DNA from: Maritalea porphyrae
GTDB taxonomy: Bacteria; Pseudomonadota; Alphaproteobacteria; Rhizobiales; Devosiaceae
Reading direction: 5' to 3'
Assembly: GCF_027213965.1 (NCBI RefSeq)
Contig: NZ_JAPWGX010000006.1
Span: 62,001 to 126,000, forward strand
Length of the DNA stretch: 64,000 nucleotides
In this document: positions 10,859-18,479 of the stretch, piece by piece
Layout of the letters: every line of letters begins with the position of its first letter
How positions within the stretch are numbered: position 1 is the first letter of the stretch
Program-made: the position numbers and the translations under genes
Notes under the pieces: generated by a model
What the model saw: the letters and a program-made list of their open reading frames with translations, nothing else
What the model was told of the DNA's origin: nothing
Databases searched by the model: none

Positions 10859-11326
10859 TTAACCCGAAAACGAAGCCAAATAGCCGCCTTCTAGGATCAT
10901 GGTCCAGCCATGGCCGTAACCGCCGTGCACCATTTCAGCCATATCGCCCAAGGCTTCCCAATTGCTTTGGGTCAATTCAAGCCGTGTCGAATTGTCCCCA
11001 AGCGATGTGAACCGCACTTCAACCAAGGTGCGCTCGCCCACTTCTTCGTGACCGGGGGCAGGAATGTGAAAATCCATTGATAGGAAATCGTTGGGATTAT
11101 ATTCTTTGATCGTGCCCCAAAGGGTTTCAACCCCACCTGCACCCAATTCAACAATTTGCCCATCTGGCCGCGCATCAACGCGAATACCGGTGGCCGGTTC
11201 GCCTTTCATGGCGGACAAAGTGAATTTGCCCAACGGCCACCAACTGTCCATTTTGTTGATAAAAACATCAAATGCTGTGGCTTGATCGCAAGGCACATCT
11301 ATTGTTTTAACAAGTGGTTCCAACAT
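10859..11326 (-). CDS. SRPBCC (AHSA1-like) domain protein
   Basis: 155 residues of the START/Bet v 1-like fold: an N-terminal strand LVKTIDVPCDQATAFDVFINKMDSWWP, a central GGVETLWGTIKEYNPNDFLSMDFH stretch and a C-terminal helix with MVHGGYGHGWTMILEGG. Members bind hydrophobic ligands or act as stress-related accessory proteins. Its ATG overlaps the ArsR-type regulator's stop (TAATG), so the two are translationally coupled, a pairing widely seen in soil and marine bacteria. The regulator probably controls it; the ligand is unknown. Confidence 0.85.
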   Translation of the reverse strand: MLEPLVKTIDVPCDQATAFDVFINKMDSWWPLGKFTLSAMKGEPATGIRVDARPDGQIVELGAGGVETLWGTIKEYNPNDFLSMDFHIPAPGHEEVGERTLVEVRFTSLGDNSTRLELTQSNWEALGDMAEMVHGGYGHGWTMILEGGYLASFSG

Positions 11327-11646
11327 TATTCTTTTCCCTTTTCATCCATAACCTTTGCGATTTCTGCCCGATAAGCAGAAAAAGCATCCGACCAAAAGCA
11401 GTCGAGATAATCGCGTAATTCTTTCAGGCCTTCACGTTTGATCGAATACAAACGGCGGTTGCCCTGCGGCTGAACGCTTACCAAATGCGCATCTTGCAAT
11501 ACCCGCAAATGTTGCGACACCGCCGGGCGCGACACGGTCTGCCCCTTTGCCAACTCGCCAACCGTTTTGGGCTGGTCGCGCAGATGTTCAAAAATCTGTC
11601 GCCTGGTTGGGTCTGCCAATGCTGAGAAGATTTCTTGGTAAGCCAT
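11326..11646 (-). CDS. ArsR-family transcriptional regulator
   Basis: A 106-residue winged-helix repressor. The HTH runs through ALADPTRRQIFEHLRDQPKTVGELAKGQTVSRPAVSQHLRVL (about residues 9-50), followed by the wing LVSVQPQGNRRLYSI. It lacks the ELCVCDL-type metal site of ArsR/SmtB sensors, so it is probably not a metal sensor. It is the first gene of a two-gene unit with the SRPBCC protein and is likely autoregulated. The intergenic bases just upstream contain a TTACGGTAAG / ACTTACRTAA-like repeat (about 11647-11675) that could be its operator. Confidence 0.9.
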   Translation of the reverse strand: MAYQEIFSALADPTRRQIFEHLRDQPKTVGELAKGQTVSRPAVSQHLRVLQDAHLVSVQPQGNRRLYSIKREGLKELRDYLDCFWSDAFSAYRAEIAKVMDEKGKE

Positions 11647-11697
11647 AACTTACCGTAAGTCAAAACTTACATAAATGTCAACGCCAAAGACAAATAC

Positions 11698-11726
11698 AAA
11701 AAAACCGCCGAGCGAAGCTGGCGGTT
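11698..11726 (-). terminator. Intrinsic terminator after the comF-grxC-nitrilase-DUF1178 run
   Basis: Arms AACCGCC (11703-11709) and GGCGGTT (11720-11726) enclose an extra AGC/GCT pairing and a small loop. Read on the minus strand the hairpin is followed by a run of T. It lies about 30 bases past the DUF1178 stop. Confidence 0.85.
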
Positions 11727-11754
11727 TAATCATCTAAAGCGCTGAAATTAAACG

Positions 11755-12180
11755 CTAGTTATGGTCTTCAGGGGCCGCGGGCAAGGGCAAAAAATCAACA
11801 CCCTCTTCAACCAAAGAGCTTACTTCTTCGGACGTTGCTTCACCGTAAATGCCACGGCTCTCGCTTTCTTCAAGGTGAATTTTGCGCGCCTCTTCGGCAA
11901 ACCGATCACCCACATATTCCGCTTCGCTGACCACTTTGTTGCGCAACTTGTTCATAGCGTCACGCAAAGCTTTTTGCTCAGGATGACCGGCAGACAAGGC
12001 AACTTTTTGGTTTGATTTTTTGCCAACAGCGGGTGCCATCAAGGCTTTGTTGACATCGGCTGAACCACAAACTGGGCACTCCAAAACACCCTGACTTGCT
12101 TGCACGTCATAGGCATCGGCATTTTTAAACCAAGCTTCGAACTTATGTTCGTTTGCGCAGCTAAGCGAATACTGGATCAC
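11755..12180 (-). CDS. DUF1178 family protein
   Basis: 141 residues. The N-terminus MIQYSLSCANEHKFEAWFKNADAYDVQ and the zinc-ribbon-like pair around LECPVCGSADVNKALMAPAV define DUF1178. The C-terminal half (KALRDAMNKLRNKV...EYVGDRFAEEARKIH...IYGEATSEEV) is a conserved helical region. It is probably cytoplasmic and metal-binding; no established function. It is last in the minus-strand run comF-grxC-nitrilase-DUF1178, a common rhizobial order. Confidence 0.9.
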   Translation of the reverse strand: MIQYSLSCANEHKFEAWFKNADAYDVQASQGVLECPVCGSADVNKALMAPAVGKKSNQKVALSAGHPEQKALRDAMNKLRNKVVSEAEYVGDRFAEEARKIHLEESESRGIYGEATSEEVSSLVEEGVDFLPLPAAPEDHN

Positions 12181-12208
12181 GAAAGGACACCCTTATGTTT
12201 CATCGTTG

Positions 12209-13042
12209 TCATTGTGCCGCATTATGGTTAACGCTTAGCGAAAAATGCCGTTGATTGGCAAGTGTCGGTATGCGAGATCGCGCCTCTTTGACCTGTTCAG
12301 CGTCGAACGGGGCGACAATTAACCCATTGCCCCCATCTCCGCAAGTGGCAACAATTTTGCCCCAAGGGTCAATAATCATCGAATGGCCATAGGTTTTGCG
12401 CCCATTGGCGTGATCGCCCCCTTGCGCTGCCGCAACCAAATAGCATCCTGTTTCAATCGCCCGCGCCCGCAACAAGCTTTCCCAATGGGCTTTGCCTGTG
12501 GGTGCAGTAAAGGCCGCGGGTACGGTCAGAATTTGTGCGCCAGCTTGGCGCAACGTGGCAAACAATTGGGGGAAGCGCACATCATAACAAATCGCCATGC
12601 CAAGCCCGACACCGGCAACATCCGCCACTACAGCGCGCTCACCCGCATCAAAATTCTTGCTTTCGCGGTAAGGTGCATCGCCTGCAACATCCGCATCAAA
12701 TAGATGGATTTTGTCGTAATAGGCTTTTTGGGTGCCGTCAGGAGCAAACAAAAAAGCCCGGTTCAAGCATTTACCGCTATCACTGCCAACTGCAACCGAA
12801 CCAACGTGCAAATATAGCTGATAGGTTTTGGCCATTTCACCAAGTTGGGCGAGCGCCACATCAAGGCCATTGGCAACAAAGCGTTGAAGGCCATCATGGT
12901 TTTCTGCAAACATCACCGCCATTTCTGGCACCTGCAGATAGGTTACGCCTTGTTCATGCGCCTTTGCGCAAGCGCCCTCAATGGCGCGCAGGTTTTCTGT
13001 CGCATCCATTGAAGAGCACATTTGAAAGGCGCCAAGCAGCAT
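12209..13042 (-). CDS. Carbon-nitrogen hydrolase (Nit/omega-amidase-like)
   Basis: 277 residues from the ATG at 13042, which starts one base after the grxC stop; the upstream extension to 13099 lies inside grxC and is not credible. The nitrilase-superfamily triad is visible: Glu in LQVPEMAVMF, Lys in YDKIHLFD and Cys in MAICYDVRFPQLF. Closest in type to Nit1/Nit2 proteins, which hydrolyse deaminated glutathione or omega-amides. A glutaredoxin gene directly upstream in the same operon fits the deaminated-glutathione repair role (inference). Cytoplasmic. Confidence 0.93.
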   Translation of the reverse strand: MLLGAFQMCSSMDATENLRAIEGACAKAHEQGVTYLQVPEMAVMFAENHDGLQRFVANGLDVALAQLGEMAKTYQLYLHVGSVAVGSDSGKCLNRAFLFAPDGTQKAYYDKIHLFDADVAGDAPYRESKNFDAGERAVVADVAGVGLGMAICYDVRFPQLFATLRQAGAQILTVPAAFTAPTGKAHWESLLRARAIETGCYLVAAAQGGDHANGRKTYGHSMIIDPWGKIVATCGDGGNGLIVAPFDAEQVKEARSRIPTLANQRHFSLSVNHNAAQ

Positions 13043-13043
13043 T

Positions 13044-13310
13044 TTAGCTCGCAGCGCGTTTAAGCAACGGGTCAAGTTTGCCCCGTCGGTCCAAGGCATT
13101 CATATCGTCAAACCCGCCAATATGCTGGCCGTCAATAAAGATTTGCGGCACAGTGTGGCTGCCGTTTGCGCGCTCAAGCATTTCTTGGCGTTTAGCAGGA
13201 TCGCCGATGACAGTCATTTCTGTGTAAGCAACGCCCTTTTTATCAAGTAATGCTTTAGCAGCCAGACAATATGGGCAAGTGGGTGTGGTATAGATTTCGA
13301 TCGTGGGCAC
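13044..13310 (-). CDS. grxC: Glutaredoxin 3
   Basis: An 88-residue dithiol glutaredoxin with active site CPYC at about residues 12-15 (TTPTCPYCLAAKALL). The conserved TVPQIFIDGQHIGGFDDM supplies the cis-proline and the glutathione-binding GG. It reduces protein and ribonucleotide-reductase disulfides with glutathione. It lies between comF and the nitrilase on the minus strand with almost no spacing to the latter. Confidence 0.96.
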   Translation of the reverse strand: MPTIEIYTTPTCPYCLAAKALLDKKGVAYTEMTVIGDPAKRQEMLERANGSHTVPQIFIDGQHIGGFDDMNALDRRGKLDPLLKRAAS

Positions 13311-13344
13311 AAATTGCTCCTAGTTGATCAAGTGGGACCAGTTT

Positions 13345-14151
13345 CTATATTGCACCAATAGGCCCTGTGACAACCCGTGCAAAGCTCAAGACGTTCACCT
13401 TGTCGCGATATTTTGCTTTAAAGCTACGCGCAATTGCCTCAACCGTGGCCCCTGTAGTTACAACATCATCAACAATTACAATGTGTTGCCCTTGATATTG
13501 TTCCAAAAATTGGTCGGCAACCACAAATGCGCCCCGCACGTTCTGCTCGCGATCTTTTGAACTCAACCCCACCTGCTGCCGGGTAAAGCGCTTACGTTCC
13601 ACCCAGTCCGATCGCACCTCAAACCCCGTCAGTTGCCCCAATTGGTCCGCAAGCAATTGGCTTTGGTTATACCGCCGCGACAACCTGCGCCGCCAATGCA
13701 ACGGTACGGGCACAAACACACAAGAAGACGCCCAAAAATCTTCGCCCGCAATATACATCAACTGGGCACAAAATTTCGCCAACTCCAAACGATCTCCATA
13801 TTTGAATTGGGATACCAATTGGCGCGCCAAATCATCATAGATCACCGCAGCCCTGGCCCGGGCGAATGTGGGCGGCTGCGCAATGGCCTCAGCGCTCAAA
13901 ACCCCAGCCCCAAGATCTGCCGCAAACGGAATCCCCAAAACCGGGCAATAGGGTTTAGAGATAAACCGCAACTTGCCCCAACAAGGCGCGCACAACCCAT
14001 CCGCTGCAACAATGGGGGCATCACACGCTAGACAGCAGGGTGGAAAAAGCATATCCAAAGCCCGGTCGCGCCATTTGATCGCGCCCGACTGAGCGCTCAA
14101 TTTTAGTGATTTGGCTTGCGCAACCCATTTGTTGTTGCCCATCGTCGTCAT
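13345..14151 (-). CDS. comF: ComF family protein (phosphoribosyltransferase fold)
   Basis: About 268 residues. An N-terminal zinc ribbon (PPCCLACDAPIV...LCAPCW) precedes a type I phosphoribosyltransferase domain with the PRPP loop IVIVDDVVTTGATVEA near the C-terminus. Homologues (ComF, GntX) contribute to uptake or processing of transforming DNA. The start is uncertain: ATGs at 14193, 14151 and 14142 are in frame. I prefer 14151 because the first lies inside the divergent methyltransferase gene; none has a strong ribosome-binding site. First gene of the comF-grxC-nitrilase-DUF1178 run. Confidence 0.9.
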   Translation of the reverse strand: MTTMGNNKWVAQAKSLKLSAQSGAIKWRDRALDMLFPPCCLACDAPIVAADGLCAPCWGKLRFISKPYCPVLGIPFAADLGAGVLSAEAIAQPPTFARARAAVIYDDLARQLVSQFKYGDRLELAKFCAQLMYIAGEDFWASSCVFVPVPLHWRRRLSRRYNQSQLLADQLGQLTGFEVRSDWVERKRFTRQQVGLSSKDREQNVRGAFVVADQFLEQYQGQHIVIVDDVVTTGATVEAIARSFKAKYRDKVNVLSFARVVTGPIGAI

Positions 14152-14183
14152 AAAAATGCTCAAAGTAAATTTGGAGCCACACC

Positions 14184-15038
14184 ATGCAGCCACCCGTGAT
14201 TTTTAATCGTAGCCGAATTCAAACACGATTGAAACGCCGGGGCTTTGCTGATGACCATTTCATCGCTGAATTGGTGCATGGTGAACTCCAAAGCCGGTTG
14301 GCCACCATCACCCGCAAATTCGAAAAAGCGTTATTCGTCGCGCCCTCTCAAGAATATTTGTTGGACAAGGGGCACACAGCATCGGACCCGATCCAGTTTG
14401 AAACAGCAACCACTCTGCTGCCCGCTAAGGATATTCAGCACCTAAATGTTGAACAATTCACGCCCTCTGCCGATCGATATGATCTGATCATTTCGCTGAT
14501 GGACCTGCAAACCATCAATGACGTACCCGGTTTTCTCAGCCAAATCCGCAACCACCTCAAACCCGATGGTTTGTTTATGGGAGCCGCCCTTGGTGGCGAA
14601 ACGCTAAAGGAACTTCGCGCTGTTTGGCTAAAGGCGGACGAAGAAGTCTCTGGGGGAGCATTCTTGCGTGTGGCGCCATTCATAGACATTCGCGATGCGG
14701 GCGCCCTATTGCAACGCGCGGGCTTTGCCTTGCCTGTCGCGGACCTGGAACACCATACGGTGCGCTACGAACATCCCCTCGCGCTGATGAGCGAACTTAG
14801 AGCCTTTGGGGCCACAAACCCCATGATTGAGGTGCCTCAAAAAGCCACCACGAGAAAACTGTTGGGCAAAGTCATCGGCCACTATATTGAAGACCATCAG
14901 AATGACGATGGCCGCGTGCCCGCCACACTGGAATTCATCTGGCTTTCTGCATGGGCACCCCACGAAAGCCAACAAAAACCTCTTGCACCGGGTAGCGCAA
15001 AAGTCTCACTCAAAGACGTGCTTGAAAAAGATAAATAG
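14184..15038 (+). CDS. SAM-dependent methyltransferase, NDUFAF5/BioC-like
   Basis: 284 residues. The N-terminus VIFNRSRIQTRLKRRGF resembles the conserved start of NDUFAF5-type proteins, which in mitochondria hydroxylate an arginine of complex I; bacterial members are annotated as methyltransferases. The class I fold is present, but the SAM motif I is weak: DIQHLNVEQFTPSADRYDLIISLMDLQTINDVPGFL carries strands 3-4, and LKPDGLFMGAALGGETL follows. It is divergent from comF, with only about 30 bases between the preferred starts. Substrate unknown. Confidence 0.85.
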   Translation: MQPPVIFNRSRIQTRLKRRGFADDHFIAELVHGELQSRLATITRKFEKALFVAPSQEYLLDKGHTASDPIQFETATTLLPAKDIQHLNVEQFTPSADRYDLIISLMDLQTINDVPGFLSQIRNHLKPDGLFMGAALGGETLKELRAVWLKADEEVSGGAFLRVAPFIDIRDAGALLQRAGFALPVADLEHHTVRYEHPLALMSELRAFGATNPMIEVPQKATTRKLLGKVIGHYIEDHQNDDGRVPATLEFIWLSAWAPHESQQKPLAPGSAKVSLKDVLEKDK

Positions 15039-15050
15039 AGCCAAAAGCCC

Positions 15051-15242
15051 TCAGGATTTATTCGCGTTGCTCATCGCCCCGATGATGCTTTTCTCGTTCC
15101 CATTGAACAAGTCATTCAGCGCATCCCCAAGTCCATTAAAAGACGCAATAACCACCACCGCCACAACAGCAGCGATCAGACCGTACTCGATGGCTGTTGC
15201 CCCACTATCATTGTGCAGAAAAGCTTTGAGTTGGATCTTCAT
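15051..15242 (-). CDS. Flp family type IVb pilin
   Basis: 63 residues. A basic leader MKIQLKAFLHNDSG ends at the prepilin-peptidase site G/ATAIEYGL, with Glu at +5 of the mature protein and a hydrophobic helix LIAAVVAVVVIASF. It would be an inner-membrane pilin subunit of a Tad-type pilus after processing by CpaA/TadV. No cpa/tad genes are in the window, so the assembly machine must be elsewhere, or the gene is an orphan copy. It sits between a plus-strand methyltransferase and minus-strand mutT. Confidence 0.93.
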   Translation of the reverse strand: MKIQLKAFLHNDSGATAIEYGLIAAVVAVVVIASFNGLGDALNDLFNGNEKSIIGAMSNANKS

Positions 15243-15275
15243 GGGTCAGTTCCCTGCCTTGGCATCGCTTCATAC

Positions 15276-15686
15276 TTAGAGCAGATCGCACAAATGGGCG
15301 ACCAGCGGTTCGTCTGCCGGGGGCATTGGGTAATCGCGCAAACGCTGCGGCTTGACCCACTTCAGCGCTAAATGCTCAAGCGCGTTGGGGGTCCCCTGCC
15401 ATTTCCGGCATACATAAAGTGGCATCAGAAGGTGAAATTTCTCATAAGAAAAAGACGCGAATGAGAGCGGCGCAAGGCAAGCCTGTTGGGTGTCGATATC
15501 CAACTCTTCCTTCAACTCACGAATGATCGCTTCTTCCGGGCTTTCATTCGCCTCGACCTTGCCCCCAGGGAATTCCCACAAGCCGCCCATGCTCTTGTTT
15601 TGGGGCCGTTGCGCAATAAGCACACGCCGATCCGCATCCACCAAAGCGCAAGCGACCACCAACAAAACCGGTTTTTGATCTGTCAA
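15276..15686 (-). CDS. mutT: 8-oxo-dGTP diphosphatase (MutT, Nudix hydrolase)
   Basis: 136 residues if the TTG at 15686 is used, which gives the family-typical N-terminus TDQKPVLLVVACALVDADRR. The longer frame to 15740 overlaps the upstream SRPBCC gene and adds atypical residues. The Nudix box GGKVEANESPEEAIIRELKEEL is complete (G-x5-E-x7-REUxEE), preceded by LWEFPG. It hydrolyses oxidised guanine nucleotides and prevents A:T to C:G transversions. Downstream of argJ and the SRPBCC gene on the same strand. Confidence 0.93.
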   Translation of the reverse strand: MTDQKPVLLVVACALVDADRRVLIAQRPQNKSMGGLWEFPGGKVEANESPEEAIIRELKEELDIDTQQACLAPLSFASFSYEKFHLLMPLYVCRKWQGTPNALEHLALKWVKPQRLRDYPMPPADEPLVAHLCDLL

Positions 15687-15708
15687 AACATATTCTTTCG
15701 ATTGCAGA

Positions 15709-16116
15709 TTATTTGAGTTTTTCTTCGGTATAGGCGGCAAATCGGTTCAAAATAGCTTGCCAACCCGCGCGCTGCATTTCAATTTCATCTTCTGCATCAA
15801 ATGTTTCTGTGATTTTCACAAATCCATCTGAGCCCTTAAATTGCACCCGAACGGTCCGACCGTCTTCCAATTTAAATTCAATAAGCTCATGCTCAAAAAT
15901 GGTGGTGAACGTGCCAACAAAGTCAAAACCCATGCTGCCATCTTTGGCTTCCATGCGAGAGGAAGTTTGACCGCCAACCCGTAAATCGACACTTGCAGTA
16001 GTTGTGTGCCAATCATCAGACGCTGCATTCCAGTTCACAATGTCGTCCGGACTATTCCAACATGACCAAACAGTCTCAATGTCTGCCCTTACGATCGCCT
16101 CAATCGTGATTTTCAT
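15709..16116 (-). CDS. SRPBCC (AHSA1/polyketide-cyclase-like) domain protein
   Basis: 135 residues: start KITIEAIVRADIETVWSCWNSPDDIVNWNAAS, middle RVGGQTSSRMEAKDGSMGFDFVGTF, end ETFDAEDEIEMQRAGWQAILNRFAAY. This is the classic small AHSA1-type domain with a hydrophobic cavity; a role as a ligand-binding or stress protein is inferred only. It lies between argJ (24 bases away) and mutT, so it may be in their transcript. Unrelated at sequence level to the SRPBCC protein at 10859-11326 beyond the fold. Confidence 0.88.
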   Translation of the reverse strand: MKITIEAIVRADIETVWSCWNSPDDIVNWNAASDDWHTTTASVDLRVGGQTSSRMEAKDGSMGFDFVGTFTTIFEHELIEFKLEDGRTVRVQFKGSDGFVKITETFDAEDEIEMQRAGWQAILNRFAAYTEEKLK

Positions 16117-16140
16117 CTTGGCCCCCCAACTTGCTCTGGC

Positions 16141-17382
16141 CTAGCTACGGTAGTCCCCATTGATCGACACATAACCATGCGTCAAATCACAGCCATAAAT
16201 GGTCGCTTCACCCGCGCCCAAGCCCAAATCAACACCAATTTCGATCTCTTGATTTTTCATATATTGGCTGGCCACCGCTTCAGAATAATCCGGCGAGCGG
16301 TAGCCCTCTTTTGCCACCACCAAATCACCAAACCGTATTTGCAACTTATCGCGATCAGCTGGCTCACCTGCTTTGCCAACCGCTGCGACCACGCGACCCC
16401 AGTTTGCATCTTCACCCGCAAGCGCTGTTTTCACCAATGGTGAATTGGCAATTGAACGCGCAATAACATCAGCACTTTGATCCGAAGTTGCGCCAACCAC
16501 TTTGACCACCATCAATTTGGTTGCCCCTTCACCATCGCGGATAATTTGCAGCGCAAGGTCATGCAAAACGGCGTGCAACGCTTGAGAGAAATCCGTGCAA
16601 CGTGGGTCATCCAAACTTGTGATCGGCTCAAGTCCGCGCCCCTTTGCGGCACCCGTTGCAAAAACCAAACAGGTGTCTGAGGTGGAGGTATCACTATCCA
16701 CTGTTATGGCGTTGAAGCTTTTTGCGTTGCCTTCAACCAAAATCGCTTGCAAAACATTTGCAGCAATTGGAACATCGGTAAAAATATAAGACAGCATGGT
16801 CGCCATATTCGGCGCAATCATCCCTGATCCCTTTGCAATGCCCGAAATACAAACGTCCACCCCATCAAGATCAAAAGAAGCACCAGCGCCTTTGGCAAAA
16901 GTGTCCGTTGTGCGAATGGTATTGGCCGCAGCTTCATAGTCTGCGCTTTGTTTTAGCGATTGCGCTAGCGCAGCCACAAGCGGCTTGGCATCCAGCGGTT
17001 CACCAATTACCCCGGTCGAGGAAATAAACACTTCACCAGGTTCACAATGCAACAATTCAGCCGCAGCATCTGCGGTTTTTTGCACAGTTTGCGCGCCAAC
17101 TTTGCCCACAAAGGCATTGGCATTGCCCGCATTAACCACCAAGGCGCGGGCAGAGCCGGCAACAAGGTTTTGTTTGCACCAATCAATGGGGGCGGAAGGA
17201 CACTTGCTTTTGGTTAGAACCCCGGCAACTGTGGTGCCAGGCACCATGCGCGCCACAAATAAGTTAGCGCGCCCATGATAGCCCTCGCCAATAGAAGCGG
17301 TAAATAATTCCGCCCCCTCGACCTTCGCTAGCCCTGGAAAACTCTCTGGCGCCAGTGGCGACACAGCCGTCACTTTAGCCAT
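16141..17382 (-). CDS. argJ: Bifunctional glutamate N-acetyltransferase / amino-acid acetyltransferase
   Basis: ArgJ transfers acetyl between N-acetylornithine and glutamate (and, if bifunctional, from acetyl-CoA), closing the cyclic arginine pathway. 413 residues from the ATG at 17382, one base after the parvulin stop; the frame to 17397 starts inside that gene. The self-cleavage site is seen in GMIAPNMATMLSYIF: cleavage before the Thr (about residue 195) produces alpha and beta chains and the nucleophile. The oxyanion-hole region VISSTGVIG is also present. Cytoplasmic. Likely cotranscribed with the upstream parvulin. Confidence 0.97.
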   Translation of the reverse strand: MAKVTAVSPLAPESFPGLAKVEGAELFTASIGEGYHGRANLFVARMVPGTTVAGVLTKSKCPSAPIDWCKQNLVAGSARALVVNAGNANAFVGKVGAQTVQKTADAAAELLHCEPGEVFISSTGVIGEPLDAKPLVAALAQSLKQSADYEAAANTIRTTDTFAKGAGASFDLDGVDVCISGIAKGSGMIAPNMATMLSYIFTDVPIAANVLQAILVEGNAKSFNAITVDSDTSTSDTCLVFATGAAKGRGLEPITSLDDPRCTDFSQALHAVLHDLALQIIRDGEGATKLMVVKVVGATSDQSADVIARSIANSPLVKTALAGEDANWGRVVAAVGKAGEPADRDKLQIRFGDLVVAKEGYRSPDYSEAVASQYMKNQEIEIGVDLGLGAGEATIYGCDLTHGYVSINGDYRS

Positions 17383-17383
17383 A

Positions 17384-18232
17384 TTAGTTGCCCACATTCA
17401 TGATTTGAATATTTGAACCCGCTTTAAGGTCCTCAACCAACTTCTCGAACTTGCCAACCATAACACGCTGGCGGATTTGGGGTAAAACCTGTTCAAACGT
17501 TGGTGGCGTGGACGGACGACGATCTTCAAGTTTGATCACGTGCCAGCCAAATTGCGATTGAACTGGGCCCGAATGCGCACCAACTTCCAACGCACGGGTC
17601 GCTTCAAAAAACTCTGGCACCATGTCCCCTTCGCTGAAGTAGCCAAGGTCGCCCCCTTGTGGACCGGATGGGCCTGTGGATTTTTCTTTAGCGACTTCAG
17701 CAAAATCGCGACCATTGTCCAACTCAACAACAACCAGTTTGGCATCATCTTCTGAAGCCAATAAAATGTGGCGCGCGTGGTACATGTCTTTGCCTTCAAA
17801 GTTCTTGAATGCATCATCATAAGCCGCTTTCAGCTCATCTTGGCTGACCTCTGTGGCCATCACATCCTGCAAATAGGCCCGGCGCAACGCCCGATCTTCC
17901 AAATAGGTTTTGCGGCTTGCAAATGTAGTTGTGTCCGCCATGCCAGCCTTGCGCGCAGCTTGGGCCATGACTTTCATATCCACCAGCATCTGCACCAAAA
18001 AGTCGCGGCGCTCATTCACCGGGATTTGCGTAATTTCTTCGCCCATATCTTCAAGCGCATAGCTTAATTCTGCTTGGGTGATATTTTCGCCACCCACAAC
18101 AGCAATCACCACATCCGGGCCCAAAATCTCTTGTGCAAAGACCGCAGGGGCGCTCAACATGCCAAAAGCAACTGCCCCGCCGAGCAAGAATTTTCGAAAA
18201 CCATTTTGGCGTTTCAGGTCATTTTTCAGCAT
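17384..18232 (-). CDS. Parvulin-type peptidylprolyl isomerase, exported
   Basis: 282 residues with a signal peptide (basic start MLKNDLKRQNGFRKFLLGG, hydrophobic core, cleavage near VFAQE at about 33). A SurA/PrsA-like chaperone N domain (35-150) precedes a parvulin domain (about 150-245) with YHARHILLASEDDAK, GGDLGYFSEGDMVPEF and FGWHVIKLEDRR. It acts in the periplasm on folding of outer-membrane or secreted proteins. It reads divergently from secA, the usual alphaproteobacterial arrangement, and is followed at once by argJ. Confidence 0.95.
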   Translation of the reverse strand: MLKNDLKRQNGFRKFLLGGAVAFGMLSAPAVFAQEILGPDVVIAVVGGENITQAELSYALEDMGEEITQIPVNERRDFLVQMLVDMKVMAQAARKAGMADTTTFASRKTYLEDRALRRAYLQDVMATEVSQDELKAAYDDAFKNFEGKDMYHARHILLASEDDAKLVVVELDNGRDFAEVAKEKSTGPSGPQGGDLGYFSEGDMVPEFFEATRALEVGAHSGPVQSQFGWHVIKLEDRRPSTPPTFEQVLPQIRQRVMVGKFEKLVEDLKAGSNIQIMNVGN

Positions 18233-18479
18233 TATCAGACTTTCTTTTTCTTTTGGGCACCCGCCGCCTTAAAAACGGCGGATAGGTGGCGAACATATTT
18301 ATTTGAGGTTTGCGTGATTTGGCAGGCGTTGACAAGACACTTCACCGCACTTACATCTCCCAACGCTTGAATAGATAAAAAATAGGCCCTTATGCCCATC
18401 GATCATCACGTTCTCGCACAGAATTTTCCGCTGATGCGCCGAAAATAAGGCGAATTGGCAACAAAATGGGACCGCTCAT

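Noticed and set aside
18261-18281. CCGCCG/CGGCGG hairpin between the parvulin gene and secA as a terminator
   Set aside because: It lies in a divergent promoter region with no gene ending there and no T run; a chance or 5'-leader hairpin is more likely.
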